From: Ligula intestinalis
Lineage: Eukaryota; Platyhelminthes; Cestoda; Diphyllobothriidea; Diphyllobothriidae
DNA length: 64,000 nucleotides
Direction of reading: 5' to 3'
Assembly: GCA_036362985.1 (NCBI GenBank)
Contig: JAYGXS010000001.1
Location: forward strand, 39,391,738-39,455,737
Part shown: positions 1 through 10,729 of the stretch, one piece after another
Numbering within the stretch: the stretch's first letter is position 1
Layout: each line of letters opens with the position of its first letter
The notes under the pieces: generated by a model
Told to the model about the DNA's origin: nothing
The model's input: the letters and a program-made list of their open reading frames with translations, nothing else
Database searches by the model: none
Program-made: the position numbers and the translations under genes

Positions 1-609
1 TGGGAGCCGCCGCTGTGTCCATTGTACATTCGAATAGGGCGGACCGTAGGGGTGATCGCATCTAGGGAGAGTTCGGGTGGCAAGACATCAGAGTTGCCCA
101 ATTGCTGCTGTCGACCCGACATCGGCACGATCCGGTTGCCACTCCGAGTTGAAGAGTCAACCATGGAACCCGGGAGGTGCTCGGTGTTGGATAAATGAGA
201 CCGACCTCGGTCTGTTCTCAGTTCATTAAGACCGCCGAGCCCGGAAATTTGGCGCGGATGCCCAACTGGAATACCGCTTTTTGAGATATGACCACCTTGT
301 GAATAGGAATTGAAGTTCAGGGAAAAATCGTCATTAACTGGATTTGCGCTGCAGCTCGATATCCGCCTGTAGCTCGAAAGTCCGGAAATTTCATTTCCCG
401 TTATTTGATCATACACAGGCATGTAATCCATATTCGCAGATTGATTACTGCTTACAAATTGGTTTTGATAAGGTGGATATATATCAATCACATCTTGGAT
501 CCCTGAACCACTTTGATGAAGAGGCATGCTCATGTCCACACCATAGCTCTGAGAACTGTGCATTCGGTGGTGCTTGCAGTAAAGGTGGTCCGGGTAAGGT
601 AAGGCGTAT
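1..609 (-). CDS. CXXC1: CFP1 exon e: Ser/Asn/Gln-rich extension, cut by window edge
   Basis: Acceptor TTTCTAG ends at 610. The phase inherited from exon d (AG plus A) stays open for 203 codons to base 1, which is unlikely by chance. The sequence is low-complexity, rich in Ser, Asn, Gln and Gly, with no domain I recognise. In vertebrate CFP1 a coiled-coil segment follows the Cys-rich motif, so this may be a lineage-specific insertion, or the true splice could differ. Confidence 0.6.
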
Positions 610-2210
610 CTAGAAATAGGACAGTTAGTATAATTTAACGTACGGAGTCAGGACTTGTTCCTTCGCGCCGTTGAACCTTGAAGCGGGGTGAGGCCTTTGC
701 ATTACATTACTAAAGGATTATGACGTAGAAAATAAAACTTACCTTTCATGGCGGAGTTGACATTCTTCAGAACAATACCTAGACCTTATGGCAGGTTTAG
801 AACAGGCCGGACCGCTACATGGTCGCATTTCCGGAAGAACCACGTCTTCATCGGACTCGTAGGTCGCTTGTGGGTCCGTTGGGCCCAAATTGTCTCCGTG
901 ACCCAGCATTTCCCCAGTATTTCTCATTAAAGGAGGCTCCATGTCAGCTTGCAAATGGTGCGAACCACCATATCGAGAAGATCCATTTCTGTCACCCCGC
1001 TGAGCGGGTGAAACTCCGTAGGAACCACCGAATTCACCACTGTCGAATAATGTTACGTCAGTGTAGGATCCCCTCCTCGGAAACTGAGGGTCAATTCCAC
1101 GCTCTTGAATGTGCCGAGAGGATCCAAGACCTCCAGGAAGATGGTCACCGCGTCTCATCTTGCTGCCCATAGCTGCGCCACTCTTAGGAGGCCCAGATAT
1201 AAAACGTCTGGACGATGAATAGTCATCGAAATGAGAGTCGTAATCGAAATCCGACAACTGGCTATAAGAGGGATTTAGTTGAAAATAAATGTGGCAAACC
1301 TTTGTGTTGGACTGATCTTAGAGGAAGCTCTCACCCTTCCTATCCGCCTTGATGGTGCAAAGTCCATTCCGATGCAAGTTCTGTAAATGCATCGCTGTCT
1401 GCTACGCCCCTGCTTGAACTTCGGGCTACGGCAAACCTCACAGGAACCGCAGTCATCTGTCCGCTTGCAACCCTCACACTCTCCACATTGAGATGGGTGT
1501 GGATTACGAGGGTGAACACGGCGCCAATTTGGCTGGACGTCAGTGCTGGGCGGGTTGTCATAAGCCATGGGTGGGGTTGCACGCCCAAATTTAGAACCCC
1601 TTTGGGAATAAGAACCTTGAATGCTATTCGACTGCGAATATGCCGAAGAGGGTGACGCGAACTGAGAGGGCGTGACTTCCATATCTTCCTCCGAGGATTC
1701 ATCGCCGCGAACCGGCAAATTGTTTGCCGGCCTCACTCGGGATTGGACGGGGTTTGGGTGCTTGCGTCCACGTTTTCGGGAACGAGAACCATGGTAGGCT
1801 TCCACTTCATCTTCACTGGCACCAGCAACGGGACTAGAAATATTCGTAGGCCTTTGGCGGTTCAAATAATTTTGCTTTCCATTTGGGTGTTCGTTTTTGA
1901 ACTCAATACGCAAATTAGGGTCCTTGTCTGCTTGCGGTCATGAGGAAAAACCACAAAATTTTACCTCTACAGAGTTGGCAGTAGAAAGTCTGTATACATT
2001 CGGCCTGTTTAGGTGACACATTTATGCATTCGCCATGATACCACTCTTCGCAATTATCGCAAGCACTGAAGCACGGTTAAATATCAGAAACCGTTCTCAC
2101 ATCATGAAGGTGTCGCATTGCGAGGAACGACAAATACAATATATCGGCTCGTCCGAGAGGTCTGATTCGTCTTGGCTTTGACGCCTACGAGCCTTCTTGC
2201 GACCGCGCTT
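1..2210 (-). CDS. CXXC1: CXXC-type zinc finger protein 1 (CFP1) homologue, five exons, partial
   Basis: CFP1 binds unmethylated CpG and is the targeting subunit of the SET1/COMPASS histone H3K4 methyltransferase in the nucleus. Reading the minus strand, five exons join in phase: 2210-2101, 2065-1965, 1927-1300, 1261-743 and 609-<1. They give a PHD finger (PIYCIC, then CDNCEEWYHGECI and YCQLC), the CFP1-typical segment RDKDPNLRIEFK right after it, a CXXC zinc finger (CGECEGC, CGSCEVC, then two further Cys) and a later Cys-rich motif CSGPACSKP..RYCSEECQLRHER. That is the CFP1 domain order. Three introns are only 35, 37 and 38 bp; the fourth is 133 bp. The coding frame stays open to the window edge, so the C-terminus lies outside. 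The exon carrying the start codon was not found. Long Ser/Gly/Asn-rich linkers make it less compact than vertebrate CFP1. Confidence 0.9.
743..1261 (-). CDS. CXXC1: CFP1 exon d: Ser/Gly-rich linker and Cys-rich motif
   Basis: The acceptor TTATAG ends at 1262. The exon encodes an Arg/Ser/Gly-rich low-complexity region and ends with CSGPACSKP..RYCSEECQLRHER, matching the C-terminal CpG-binding-protein motif of CFP1. The donor GTAAGT begins at 742. Confidence 0.85.
1300..1927 (-). CDS. CXXC1: CFP1 exon c: linker and CXXC zinc finger
   Basis: It starts DKDPNLRIEFK, continues through a Ser/Arg/Pro-rich linker and ends with the CXXC domain. The domain has two C-x2-C-x2-C blocks (CGECEGC, CGSCEVC) and distal cysteines RQRCIYRTC. 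The short basic element KFKQGRSRQ sits where CFP1 has its DNA-contacting loop. The donor chosen is GTTTGC at 1299, because it keeps the frame into the next exon; GTGAGA slightly upstream is a possible alternative. Confidence 0.85.
1965..2065 (-). CDS. CXXC1: CFP1 exon b: second half of PHD finger
   Basis: It completes the PHD finger: CDNCEEWYHGECI with the conserved Trp, then YCQLCR. The donor is GTAAAA at 1964 and the 37-bp intron ends in GCAG at 1928. Confidence 0.88.
2101..2210 (-). CDS. CXXC1: CFP1 exon a: basic stretch and first half of PHD finger
   Basis: Acceptor TCTTTTTCAG ends at 2211. The exon encodes a Lys/Arg-rich stretch (KRGRKKARRR, a likely nuclear signal), an acidic patch, then PIYCICRSSQCDTFMI, the first zinc ligands of the PHD finger. 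It ends at a GTGAGA donor inside the Ile codon. The 35-bp intron (2066-2100) separates it from the next exon. Confidence 0.88.
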
Positions 2211-3080
2211 CTGAAAAAGACGGTGTTTGTTATGCTGGTGGCGTATGGGTGGGTGTCGATAAATCCCAAAAAACAGTAATAATTACATGTGCACTACATA
2301 TATAAACGTCATGTAAATACTACAAATATATAAAAATGTACAAATATACTGGAAAAGGCAAAATATTACGGGCTTCATTATTTTTCGTAAAAACGAAACC
2401 GTTCGTTTTTAGCAATATGGACTACCAAAATAGTGTGGTAAAACAACCACTTCTGTGTAGTCGGCCGCTGAAAAATTCCATGATATTTTCTACGAGTCCA
2501 TGCTTCTGAAAAGGTAAATGCTTTTCTTATAAAATCCTCATGCATATCAAACGCAAGCATAGTAATGAAAGGCCCAACAGAACGCTAGCACGAGTGAGAA
2601 ACTCGAGAGTTAGTAAACAGACGAACACGCTGTGGTTCCAGATAGGCCGTAAGCTTAGGAAGCAAGAAAATGTTGAAAGCAAATTAGTGGGTGACAACCA
2701 AAACTGTGAGAACGGTAAAAATCCGCATGGAACGCAGAAGTTTAAGGCGACTCAAGCTGATGTAACTCAGAAGATTTAAAAAAACGAGCTTAAATTGAAT
2801 TAGTCATATCGTATCTAAAATTAGTTTTTATAATTGGAACAGAGCATATAGGTCTCAATGCTTAAGAACGATTGTGTTTCTATCTGGTAAATATAAATTT
2901 TTATCGAGCTGTTTGTCTGCATATTTAGGACATAATAACCTATGACGCGTGGAATATTAATGACAGAAACTGTATCCGTGGATTGAAAACTCAAACCCCT
3001 TTGGGCCGAAGCGATGACTGTGTTCTTGTCTAAGAGATCAGCCATTTCTCGGTACCCGTCGCTCGTGCAACAAGCGAAAG
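2211..3080. other. AT-rich stretch upstream of CFP1, no firm gene
   Basis: This should hold the CFP1 first exon and promoter, since the PHD finger of CFP1 normally starts close to the N-terminus. I could not pick a start codon and donor with confidence. Short open frames on both strands (2540-2779 plus, 2378-2560 and 2821-3045 minus) have no recognisable content. Confidence 0.4.
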
Positions 3081-3084
3081 GAGT

Positions 3085-5400
3085 TTATCGAAAGGAAACT
3101 ATGTTAAACTGAAAGGAAAACCTAACGTGACTGACAGGAGCCCTGCATACCTACTCGACACAAACGACGCCTGGTGCTTCTTTAGGAACTTAACTCAGTA
3201 TTTATTAGAGGAATGTTGCCCGCTTAAAAAAAGCTGGCGCATCTCCCGGCCGGAATGGGTGACACTGATCATAAAAAGGAACCTCAAGAAGAAAATAAGA
3301 TTATGAAAATCTTATGCCCGATATCAACAACCCGAACACTTCTCAGAATTTAAGAAACAGCGAAATGTATGTCGAAGATTACTACGAAAAGAGCGAATGG
3401 CCTTCGAGACAGAACTAGCTGGCAACCCGAAAAGATTCTTTTCTTACTTTAATAAGGCAAAACGCAATTGAGATCCTATTCCGTCTGAAAGATAACCAGG
3501 TAAACAAGTTTACGGATAACTCAGATAAGGCGAACCTCCTGTCCAAATACTTTATGCCTGTGTATACCGGGGAGCCGCCTTATAACGAGAATGTACAGTG
3601 ATATATGGTCCCAGCGGTGCTTACAATAAGCACGGTATCATTGGCAACAGACACAGTAAGAAAAACCCTGAGACAAATACAGCCTACTAAATCGCCTGGT
3701 CCGGATTGATTATCAGCGAAACTTCTAAATGAGCTCGCAGAACAACTGGCCTCCCCACTTTCCAATATCTTTGAAAGTTTGTTGGAAAAGGGAGCCCTGC
3801 TTACTGACTGGAAGCTAGCAAACATTACTCCTATTTATAAAGGAGAGAGAACGTCACCCAATAACTTTCAACCAGTTAGCCTCACAAGCATTTGTTGCAA
3901 ACTAATGGAGAACATAATCAAAAGGGAACTAATTAAACATATTAATGGAGAATAACTTACTAAGCGCAGCGCAACACAAATTCCAAAGTGGCCGATCTTG
4001 TCTCACAAACCTTCTAACATCCATAGAAAGCTGGACAAAATCATTTGAAATGGGTTCGTCGGTCGATGCGATCTACATTGACTTCAGCAAGGCATTTGAC
4101 AAGGTTCCACACAGACTACTAATATCGCAGCTGCGTCAAATTACTGAGACTGGAAATCCACTCAAATGGTAAGCCGACTTTCTAAAAAGCAGGCATCAGC
4201 GTGTTTGTATTGGAGACACCAAAACAGAATGGAAAACCGTTTCCAGCGTGGTTCCGCAGGTAAGCGTTCTGAGTCCCATTATATTCCTGATATATGTGAA
4301 CGACTGCCTTGACTACCTCACATGTGAGAAAGTCATGTTTGCAAACGATCTAAAGATTCGGAAGTCAAATGAAAGTTCAGAGGATCGACAAACTTTACAA
4401 AATGACTTGGATCGCTTGCAAAAGTGGTGTGACAAGTGGCTACTGCAGCTCAACTTCGACAAATGCCAAGCAATCCGCTTATGGTCTTGTCACAGAAAGG
4501 TGATACCATTTAAGTATGACTACTCGATTGGAGGCCACCACCTGGGGCAAGTGAACTAACTACGGGATCTAGGTGTACGCATGACGCTCCACCTCAAACC
4601 GTCAACTCACTGTTCTAAAACCACAAAGAAGGCTATGGGCACCCTAGGAGCGATCAGAAGGTCCTTTCTCTATTTTTTGAGGAGCTTTTTGAGCAAATCT
4701 TCGGAAAATTTGTTCGGTTGATGTTACATTATTTCGTCCAGGCGTGGTGCTCCTGGATGAAGAAAGATTACGCAGTGCTTGAGAGATTCAAAAGAAGGGG
4801 GACCAAGCTATTCAGCAGCTTAGGAGGTCTCCCATATGAAGGTCGTCTAGATAAGCTCAATATTTTTCCTGTATATTATAGAAGAGGTATGGTCATGGCG
4901 TTTAAACTCGTCAGGAGAGTAGACTGTGCTCTTCAGATGGCTGACTTCTTTGAATTCACAAAAACGATAAATCTACGCGGTCATCCGTCCAAACTGAAGA
5001 AATATCATGCCAAACTAGAAATGCGGGCCAACTTCTCCCAGCGGGTCATTGAAGACTGGAATAAACTTCCTTTCTCAGTTGTTCTTGCTGAAAGCGTCGA
5101 CGCATTTAAAAAAGGGCTTGATCTTACTTTTCCTGCTGGTCATACATTAAGTCGACAACAACGATTTATATAATGTATATATGGCTTTGAACCACATGTA
5201 TGATCTGACAGCACCAATCTCTCTCAATGGATCTGCCTATCTCCCTTATATTTACTAAAATTATGATGCATTTGACAGTGAATATGTTTACTTAAGACGC
5301 TCTTTGGATAATTTAATATCATCCAATCGTGCATTTATATTTTTAATATTTTCGACTTCCGAGTCACTTTCTTGTTTTATAGTTTGGCCAGGTGGACGCT
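3085..5400 (+). pseudogene. LINE family A (CR1/Jockey-like) fragment: linker, reverse transcriptase, C-terminus; dead
   Basis: A 5'-truncated non-LTR retrotransposon with many stops and frameshifts. The frames read linker (KKSWRISRPEW), RT entry (TKSPGPD, then PVSLTSICCK), palm motif YIDFSKAFDKVPH near 4075-4110, VPQVSVLSPIIFLIYVND, and the connection domain to HTLSRQQRFI at 5173. The catalytic box near 4338-4352 reads FAND where an active RT has F/YADD, so a catalytic Asp is lost. The endonuclease is absent. The same family lies at 8.6, 11.4, 14-24, 48.9, 54-56 and 63.3 kb. Confidence 0.85.
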
Positions 5401-6222
5401 CTCGCAATCTATCGTTTTAACGAGTTTGAATTGAAGCATTAATATGTTCGCATTCAAAAAAATGAGAAAAGAAAGTCAACGGAAAGAGCGGTCTCCTACC
5501 GACCGTCTCTCCGTCTACACCTCGATAACAGCAGTTCAACGAAATAAGACGGATCATCCCCGTTACAGTCCCCGCTCCTTGTGGGAAAATAGAAATAGAG
5601 ACGCCAGATAGGAAGAATAGTTTATTCGGTACAGAATACGTCGAGAATAGGTTTGAGCGAGTTGACTGCCGGATGACTGCACTACCAAAGTTTGAGAGTG
5701 CGGGAGTCGTTAAAAGGGCCTCCAGTGAGGTCATATATTAGACAGCATCAGCCACACCGGATTGGTCTAGGTGTAAAATTGCGCAGGTGCTACCCGTATT
5801 GAAAGGCGAAAGTTTGAACGTTGTTGTCTGAACCACTACAGCTCTACTCCGTTATCCAAGTTTACGATGCGAAAGTGAAAATGTTCCCCGTGCTGTCGCC
5901 GCGCTATCGCCGAATTGAAATATGGGGAACTAAGAATTTATTGCAGGATGACTGAAATTTAAAATTTATTTATTTTTACTTGCAGGCAAAAAAAATGAGA
6001 ATGGTTAGATGCCGAGCTAAACGGTGGTGAAATTGCCAATAGAGGAGAATATCTGAGTTCCAGGATGCAGTTCGGAAGAAGAAGCAATCATGAGGCGATG
6101 ATGCTATTTTGTGTAACTTAGATCTAAGCCCTTTACGGTGGACCGTTCTAATAGTAGAGTATTTTAAAAGACTAGGGGACCAAAGCGCATGAAACTGCAC
6201 TTTGATGGCAAAATTTGATCTG
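5401..6222. other. No identifiable gene
   Basis: Short open frames only (for example 5417-5734 and 5976-6233 on minus) without recognisable motifs. Probably older transposon debris between LINE copies. Confidence 0.4.
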
Positions 6223-6960
6223 TCAGGTAGCACTCCAAAGTGAGAATGTAAACAGGTCTGCGTTTATTTTATCAACGCATATATTGGCCGTGTCCTTAGA
6301 AAATGAGTAGATGTACTTAAGTTTGTTTGCGTAAATGAGATTGTGTGAATTAAAAAGAAGAAGACTCGATCGCTGGGACATATTTTCCAGCGATCGAGTC
6401 TTCTTCTCAATTGTTTCCTGGGACATGGATGTTCGCTTGTATTGGAAAATTGTGTGAATTTTTCAGGACTGTGGAAATTTCATTTATGTATAGAATGAAG
6501 AGTAGAGAACAGAAGACCGTGCCTTGAAAAACGTCACTCGTGATTAGCTGAGCCATCGAGTAGTTGTTCCCTACTAAGACCTCTTGGCTGCGGTTAGACA
6601 CATAGGAACCAATGAAATCGAGGAGATGAGGTCGGATGCCGAGGGCTTCCAGTTTCACTAGAAGACGCCTGTGCGGCTCCTTGTCAAAAGCCACGCTAAG
6701 GTCCAGAGTAGATCACAACGACTGATTGCTGCTCATAACGGAATGAAGTGACGAGGTTAAGAAAAACCAAGTGACAGGATTCCCATGATCGTCCAGGTAG
6801 AAGACCATGCTGTGAGTCGCTTAAAAGCTTGTGTTCTAGGCAAAAATCGATAATTTAGTTACAATGATCTTTTCCAGAAGTTTGGCTAGTCTTCAGTTTA
6901 TTCGAAGGAATCCTAATTGTAATCTGTTGATCTCCCTATTTGTGTACATGTGTGTTTTCT
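6223..6960 (-). pseudogene. LINE family B reverse transcriptase fragment
   Basis: On the minus strand it reads KLLEKIIVTKLSIF, then AFDKEPHRRLLVKLEALGIR, then FQGTVFCSLLFILYINEIS, then LKYIYSFSKDTANICVD. These match in order the RT of the plus-strand element at 20,006-21,022 (FILYINEIS against FLLCINDIL; LKYIYSFS against LKCVYSFS). The frame is broken between 6460 and 6340 by about 110 bp carrying a perfect hairpin. The copy is inactive. Confidence 0.78.
6356..6407. repeat. Perfect 21-bp inverted repeat (hairpin) inside LINE B
   Basis: Left arm 6356-6376 and right arm 6387-6407 are exact reverse complements (AGAAGAAGACTCGATCGCTG plus G) with a 10-nt loop. The block is flanked by a 12-bp direct repeat ATTGTGTGAATT at 6340-6351 and 6449-6460, so it looks inserted or locally duplicated within the RT frame. 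Confidence 0.9.
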
Positions 6961-7035
6961 TATCCATAGTATATTAACTCAGCTTATAAGCAGGGTCAAA
7001 GGACACGGGTCAATGAGGTGAGGTAAAACAAAAAA

Positions 7036-7330
7036 GAGCAGACGGTGAACAAACTCATTGGGATTTTTGGGGGAAGAAAACCGTCACCATTAGGGGAGAC
7101 AGAGTTTACTAGTTCAAAATGGGTGGGGGATCGCAGAGGTCACGGGCGCATAACTGAAGTATAGGACAGGTAGCTGGATACTCACTGGCAGATTGCGGAG
7201 TCCGCCGACAAGATTGTGAAAAGGGAAGTATCCGCCACGATTATTGACAGTCCATTGGGGGTCGAACCAAGGGAGAATGTTAAGGGGCCGCGTAGACTAT
7301 GGCCGCAAGGTACAGTAAATACGATTGCTA
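7036..7330 (+). repeat. Hairpin-bearing dispersed repeat R1, copy 1
   Basis: Starts GAGCAGACGGTGAACAAACT and shares later blocks with copy 3 (GAGTCCGCCGACAAGAT; GGGTCGAACCAAGGGAGAA). The ends of the hairpin are degraded. No coding capacity. Confidence 0.6.
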
Positions 7331-7344
7331 ACGGGATCGGTCCT

Positions 7345-8060
7345 AGTTCATCGTTAATTGCAAAACATCACCAAATATTTCCCTAAAAGGACAATTTCTG
7401 CTGACGTTATTACAAGTTTGAACATTTTATCTGCACACATAGTCATAATTTGTTTTTATGAAACTAAGTTTGTATAGATATTGCCTTCCTGGCGCTAAAG
7501 ATACAGGGTGTCCCAAAAAATGTATACACATTTTACATCATTTGAAAATTGGTGTTTATCATAATTTTATTATTTCATAAAATGTTAAAATATTTACGAG
7601 CATTATTTTATTGTTTTTTTCACTGAATTTTCTCAAACCAACGTCCATTTTGATCATGACTCTGTGACAACACGAAGCAGTGGAATCGCACACATCATGA
7701 AACAGTTCACTTGGTATTCGGGTTCATTCATTTTCAGTGGTTTCTCTGAATTCAGCAACTGTTGCAATAGTCAAAATGCGGTGCAAAAGCAATAAAATGA
7801 TACTTGTAAATATTTTTTTCATTTGCAAAATAGTAAAATTATGATGAACACCAAGATGACAATTATTTTGGGACACCCTGTATAAATTCCAGATTCCGAT
7901 AACCTTTTATTTTTCTAACCTTTCCCAAGCAGCTTTTGTCATGACGCCGAGAAAGTAGCATAAGGACTGCACGAAACCGTCTTAAAATTACTTTCCATGT
8001 CTCATGTCCTCGGGAACCACGATTTCTCCATAAACCACTACCCATTCAAATGAGGAGGCC
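7345..8060 (+). mobile_element. LINE family B 3' end, interrupted by a MITE
   Basis: Matches the 3' part of the LINE B at 20-21.8 kb. The flanks AAAAGGACAATTTCTGCTGA and GGCGCTAAAGATA lie before the MITE. TATAAATTCC and a segment resembling AGCAGCTTTCTCCATGACCC lie after it. No open frame. The order of blocks differs from the 21-kb copy, so it may be rearranged. Confidence 0.65.
7504..7880. mobile_element. mariner-type MITE with TA target duplication
   Basis: Begins CAGGGTGTCCCAAAA and ends with the inverse TTTTGGGACACCCTG, flanked by TA at 7502-7503 and 7881-7882. Inner parts of the arms also match (TTGGTGTTTATCATAATTTT against TTGGTGTTCATCATAATTTT inverted). The related LINE B at about 21,758-21,775 lacks the insert (GCGCTGAAAAATATAAATTCC region) and acts as the empty site. 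At 377 bp with no transposase it is non-autonomous. Confidence 0.88.
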
Positions 8061-8639
8061 ATATGGACGTGCATACTATAATGGTTTCCCCTTTCGTTGG
8101 GTACAAACCATTAAAATAATCCATTCTGTTTCGTGAAATGTCGAGGCCTCACGTCCACTGGCACTTTCCAGCGAGTTGGTATGCGCAGTAATGACCGTGA
8201 ACGCACTATATGGACGTATCATGATCAGATTCTAACCTGCCATCATAGTATTAGACCACTATATCCCTGTATCTTATTTTTTGCTAACGAGTTTTATTCA
8301 CTTTCCAACTTTTCGAAAGTGAGGGCTCGATGAACTCTGTCTAAATTTTCGTCGCATGATATTTATTACCGCTTATTTCTTAGTTCACAATTATTTCCTA
8401 AATATCGCTAACCATTGCTCTTAAGGGTCAAACATATGAATGAAATAAGGCATGTTGCCTAAGTTTGTAATTAAAGGGCCTCTTAGGCCTCAAATATGCA
8501 ATTTATTATTATTATTATTACTTTTTACACTATTTTGCGATCACTTTGGGTACCAGTGTGTGCATTGTCATAATGATTCTTCAATATTACGTCTTTTGAC
8601 GGTTTCTTCTAGGCGCTTACAATATAAGATTTATTACCA
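8061..8639. other. No identifiable gene; short (ATT)n at 8503-8520
   Basis: Unique-looking AT-rich sequence between LINE pieces. A short ATT microsatellite is the only structure seen. Confidence 0.4.
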
Positions 8640-9615
8640 TGTTAGGCTCTGCAATATACAGGGGAAAAGATGAAGCATTCAAGATTTCCGACCGCAAAAA
8701 GAAAGACGAAAATTTTCCTGAGTTCCTTCGGTTGGTTTTCACCACGGAAACAGCCTTTATCACATCTAGTGACGAGATCGCGGGGCGCCAATTATTTCGG
8801 ACATTCTGTTTGGAGAAGAAGTGATTTTTAAAGTACTGAAAAGCTTGAAGGAATGAAAATCGCCCGGTGCAGATGAGATTCCAGCAAATCTGCTCTATGA
8901 ACTTGCTAGAGGGCTGGTCAAACCGTTGTCCATTATGTGCCAGCAATCATTCGATATTGGAAGTCTTTATCAGATTGGAAAACAGCTCACATTACACCGG
9001 CTTAGAAAAAGCGGTAGTCGTGCAGTTGCGAACAACTCCAGACTCGTCAGTCTGACTTTCATATGTTGTAAGCTTACGGAGAAGATCATCAAAAAGGAGT
9101 AGATTAAATATTGTGAAACCCACAATCGCTTTTTCAATGCGCAATATGACTTTCGTAGGAGTAGGTTTGTGTTATTAACTTGCTGTATACGATGTAAAGT
9201 TGGACAAGGGCCATTGATGCAAAGGACATGGTACATGCGGCCTATATTGATTTCAGGAAGGGCTTTGACAGTGTTCCACACCAACGTATTTTGCACAAGA
9301 CTGATGGGCATGCGAGGCAAATTTCTTACACAGATTGAGAATTTCCTCTCTGGTTGTTCCCAAAATTGTGTGTAGAATGAGAAAGATCGAGATCGCGAGT
9401 AAAGTACCTGAAGGTTTAATGCTCGAAACGACCCTCTTTTTCTTCTTCGTTAATGATTTTTTTACAGGAATCGGACTGTGAGTTTGCCATATTTGCAGAT
9501 GATTGGAAACTATAGAAGGTCATAAAAAGTGGTGCCAATGAAGATTGATTCGAGGAAAATCTTTGCAGATTGAACGGTTGGTCACGCAGATGGCTCCTGT
9601 TCTTCATTTCGGACA
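8640..9615 (+). pseudogene. LINE family A reverse transcriptase fragment
   Basis: A heavily decayed copy. Across frames it gives KSPGADEIPANLLYELARGL, then LTFICCKLTEKIIKKE, then AYIDFRKGFDSVPHQRI-like sequence near 9240-9290. Stops and frameshifts occur throughout; no ADD box can be read in frame. Confidence 0.72.
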
Positions 9616-9634
9616 GATTTAGAATTTATATTTG

Positions 9635-10105
9635 TTAGAGCCGGTACGGCACTATCAACACAAAATAAGTGTCGAAAAAAATTAACAAATGAATTTGACA
9701 ATGTGTACAAATAGACGTATAAAGTCGTAATAATGTCAGCAGAAATTGTTCTTTTGGGGCAAAATTTTGCAATGTTTTGCAGTTAATTGTGAACTTAAAA
9801 ACTTAAAATTTATGGTAGGTAAAAAATCTTTCAGTGAAAATAGAGGCAGAGTTTAACGGGCCTCCGCTTTCAAAAAGTGTGTATGAGAAAAAACTGCTTG
9901 GGAAGATAAGACATAGTAGCAGAGTAGAAATAGGTGTGGGAACTCCGATGATGCTTAGTAGCCAACGAAACGGCAGTAGTTTAGACTGAGTACTCCCATG
10001 TGGCCTCGTTTGATTGAGCGGTTGTTAATGGAAACATCTAGGCTCCCGGTGGGCAGAGGCAGAGAAAATAGTTCCAAGAGGATCTCCTAAATTCCCAATG
10101 TTCCT
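9635..10105 (-). mobile_element. LINE family B 3' end, antisense copy
   Basis: The reverse complement matches 21,040-21,785: GCAAAATTTTG, the block around CAGCAGAAATTGTTCTTTTG, the GGGCCTCCGCTTTC block and the CATGTGGCCTCGTTTGATT block recur in order. Non-coding 3' region only. Confidence 0.75.
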
Positions 10106-10218
10106 TTCTTTAATACATGGAGAAAGCTGCCTGGAAAAGATGAGGAAAATAAAAGGTTGATAGAATCAGTGTTAAAATATATGTGCAGTCATCGTTTGAA
10201 AGCAGACAGTCTAGTTAA

Positions 10219-10683
10219 CTACCTACTTTCAATTGGCAAGATATTCCGACGAAAGCTATATCTGGCTGCTTCCGGAGCAATATGGTGGTCTTCTGTATTA
10301 TTTGTCTCATGAAGATAGTCAGATTGTTCTCTCCAGCTGTAAATCTCCCCTGCAGTTCCGCCATCAATTCTCGGCGTTTCAGACGTTTCGTTGGAGAGTT
10401 GTCCGGCTGAAAATAACACCGTCTTATGTGAGTGGTGGAGGGCTGTGTTCCGGGACAGAAGCAAGCTCACTCGTTCTTTTTTATTCGAAGCTATCTTGAT
10501 AGGCCGAGGTCGGACAGTTTCCGACTGTTCATTAACTTGCTTGCCTTTTCTGAAGGCTGCACAAACTTCTACTGTCTCTCGCTGTCTGAGAATGTCTTTT
10601 AGCAGGTCCCGAAACTTTTCGACGTCCGCGTCCGACCTTTCCTTCGGAGTAGTTCCGTTTGACTCAGGTATGCCTTGAACCAC
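10219..10683 (-). pseudogene. LINE ORF1-like protein fragment
   Basis: A 154-codon frame starting MVQGIPESNGT, then DVEKFRDLLKDIL, VEVCAAFRKGK and RPRPIKIA. This pattern (GxPES, acidic helix, V-AFRLGK, RPRPLKV) is typical of the RNA-binding ORF1 of non-LTR elements. The frame drifts after SNKKERVSLLLS; a second minus frame continues the protein-like sequence (TIFMKQIIQKTTILL). It sits just 5' (minus sense) of the LINE B 3' end at 9635-10105 with no RT between, so this may be an internally deleted LINE B. Confidence 0.6.
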
Positions 10684-10729
10684 TATGCAGTTTTGGCGGT
10701 CAAGGGAAACCCTTGATATATTTACAAGT

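Noticed and set aside
1340..1702. 120-aa minus frame overlapping the CXXC exon
   Set aside because: Out-of-frame shadow; the overlapping frame carries the CXXC zinc finger.
8867..9375. Independent small genes on plus (62 and 68 aa)
   Set aside because: Pieces of the frameshifted LINE A RT.
10233..10678. Plus-strand frames of 88 and 95 aa
   Set aside because: Antisense to the LINE ORF1-like sequence on minus.
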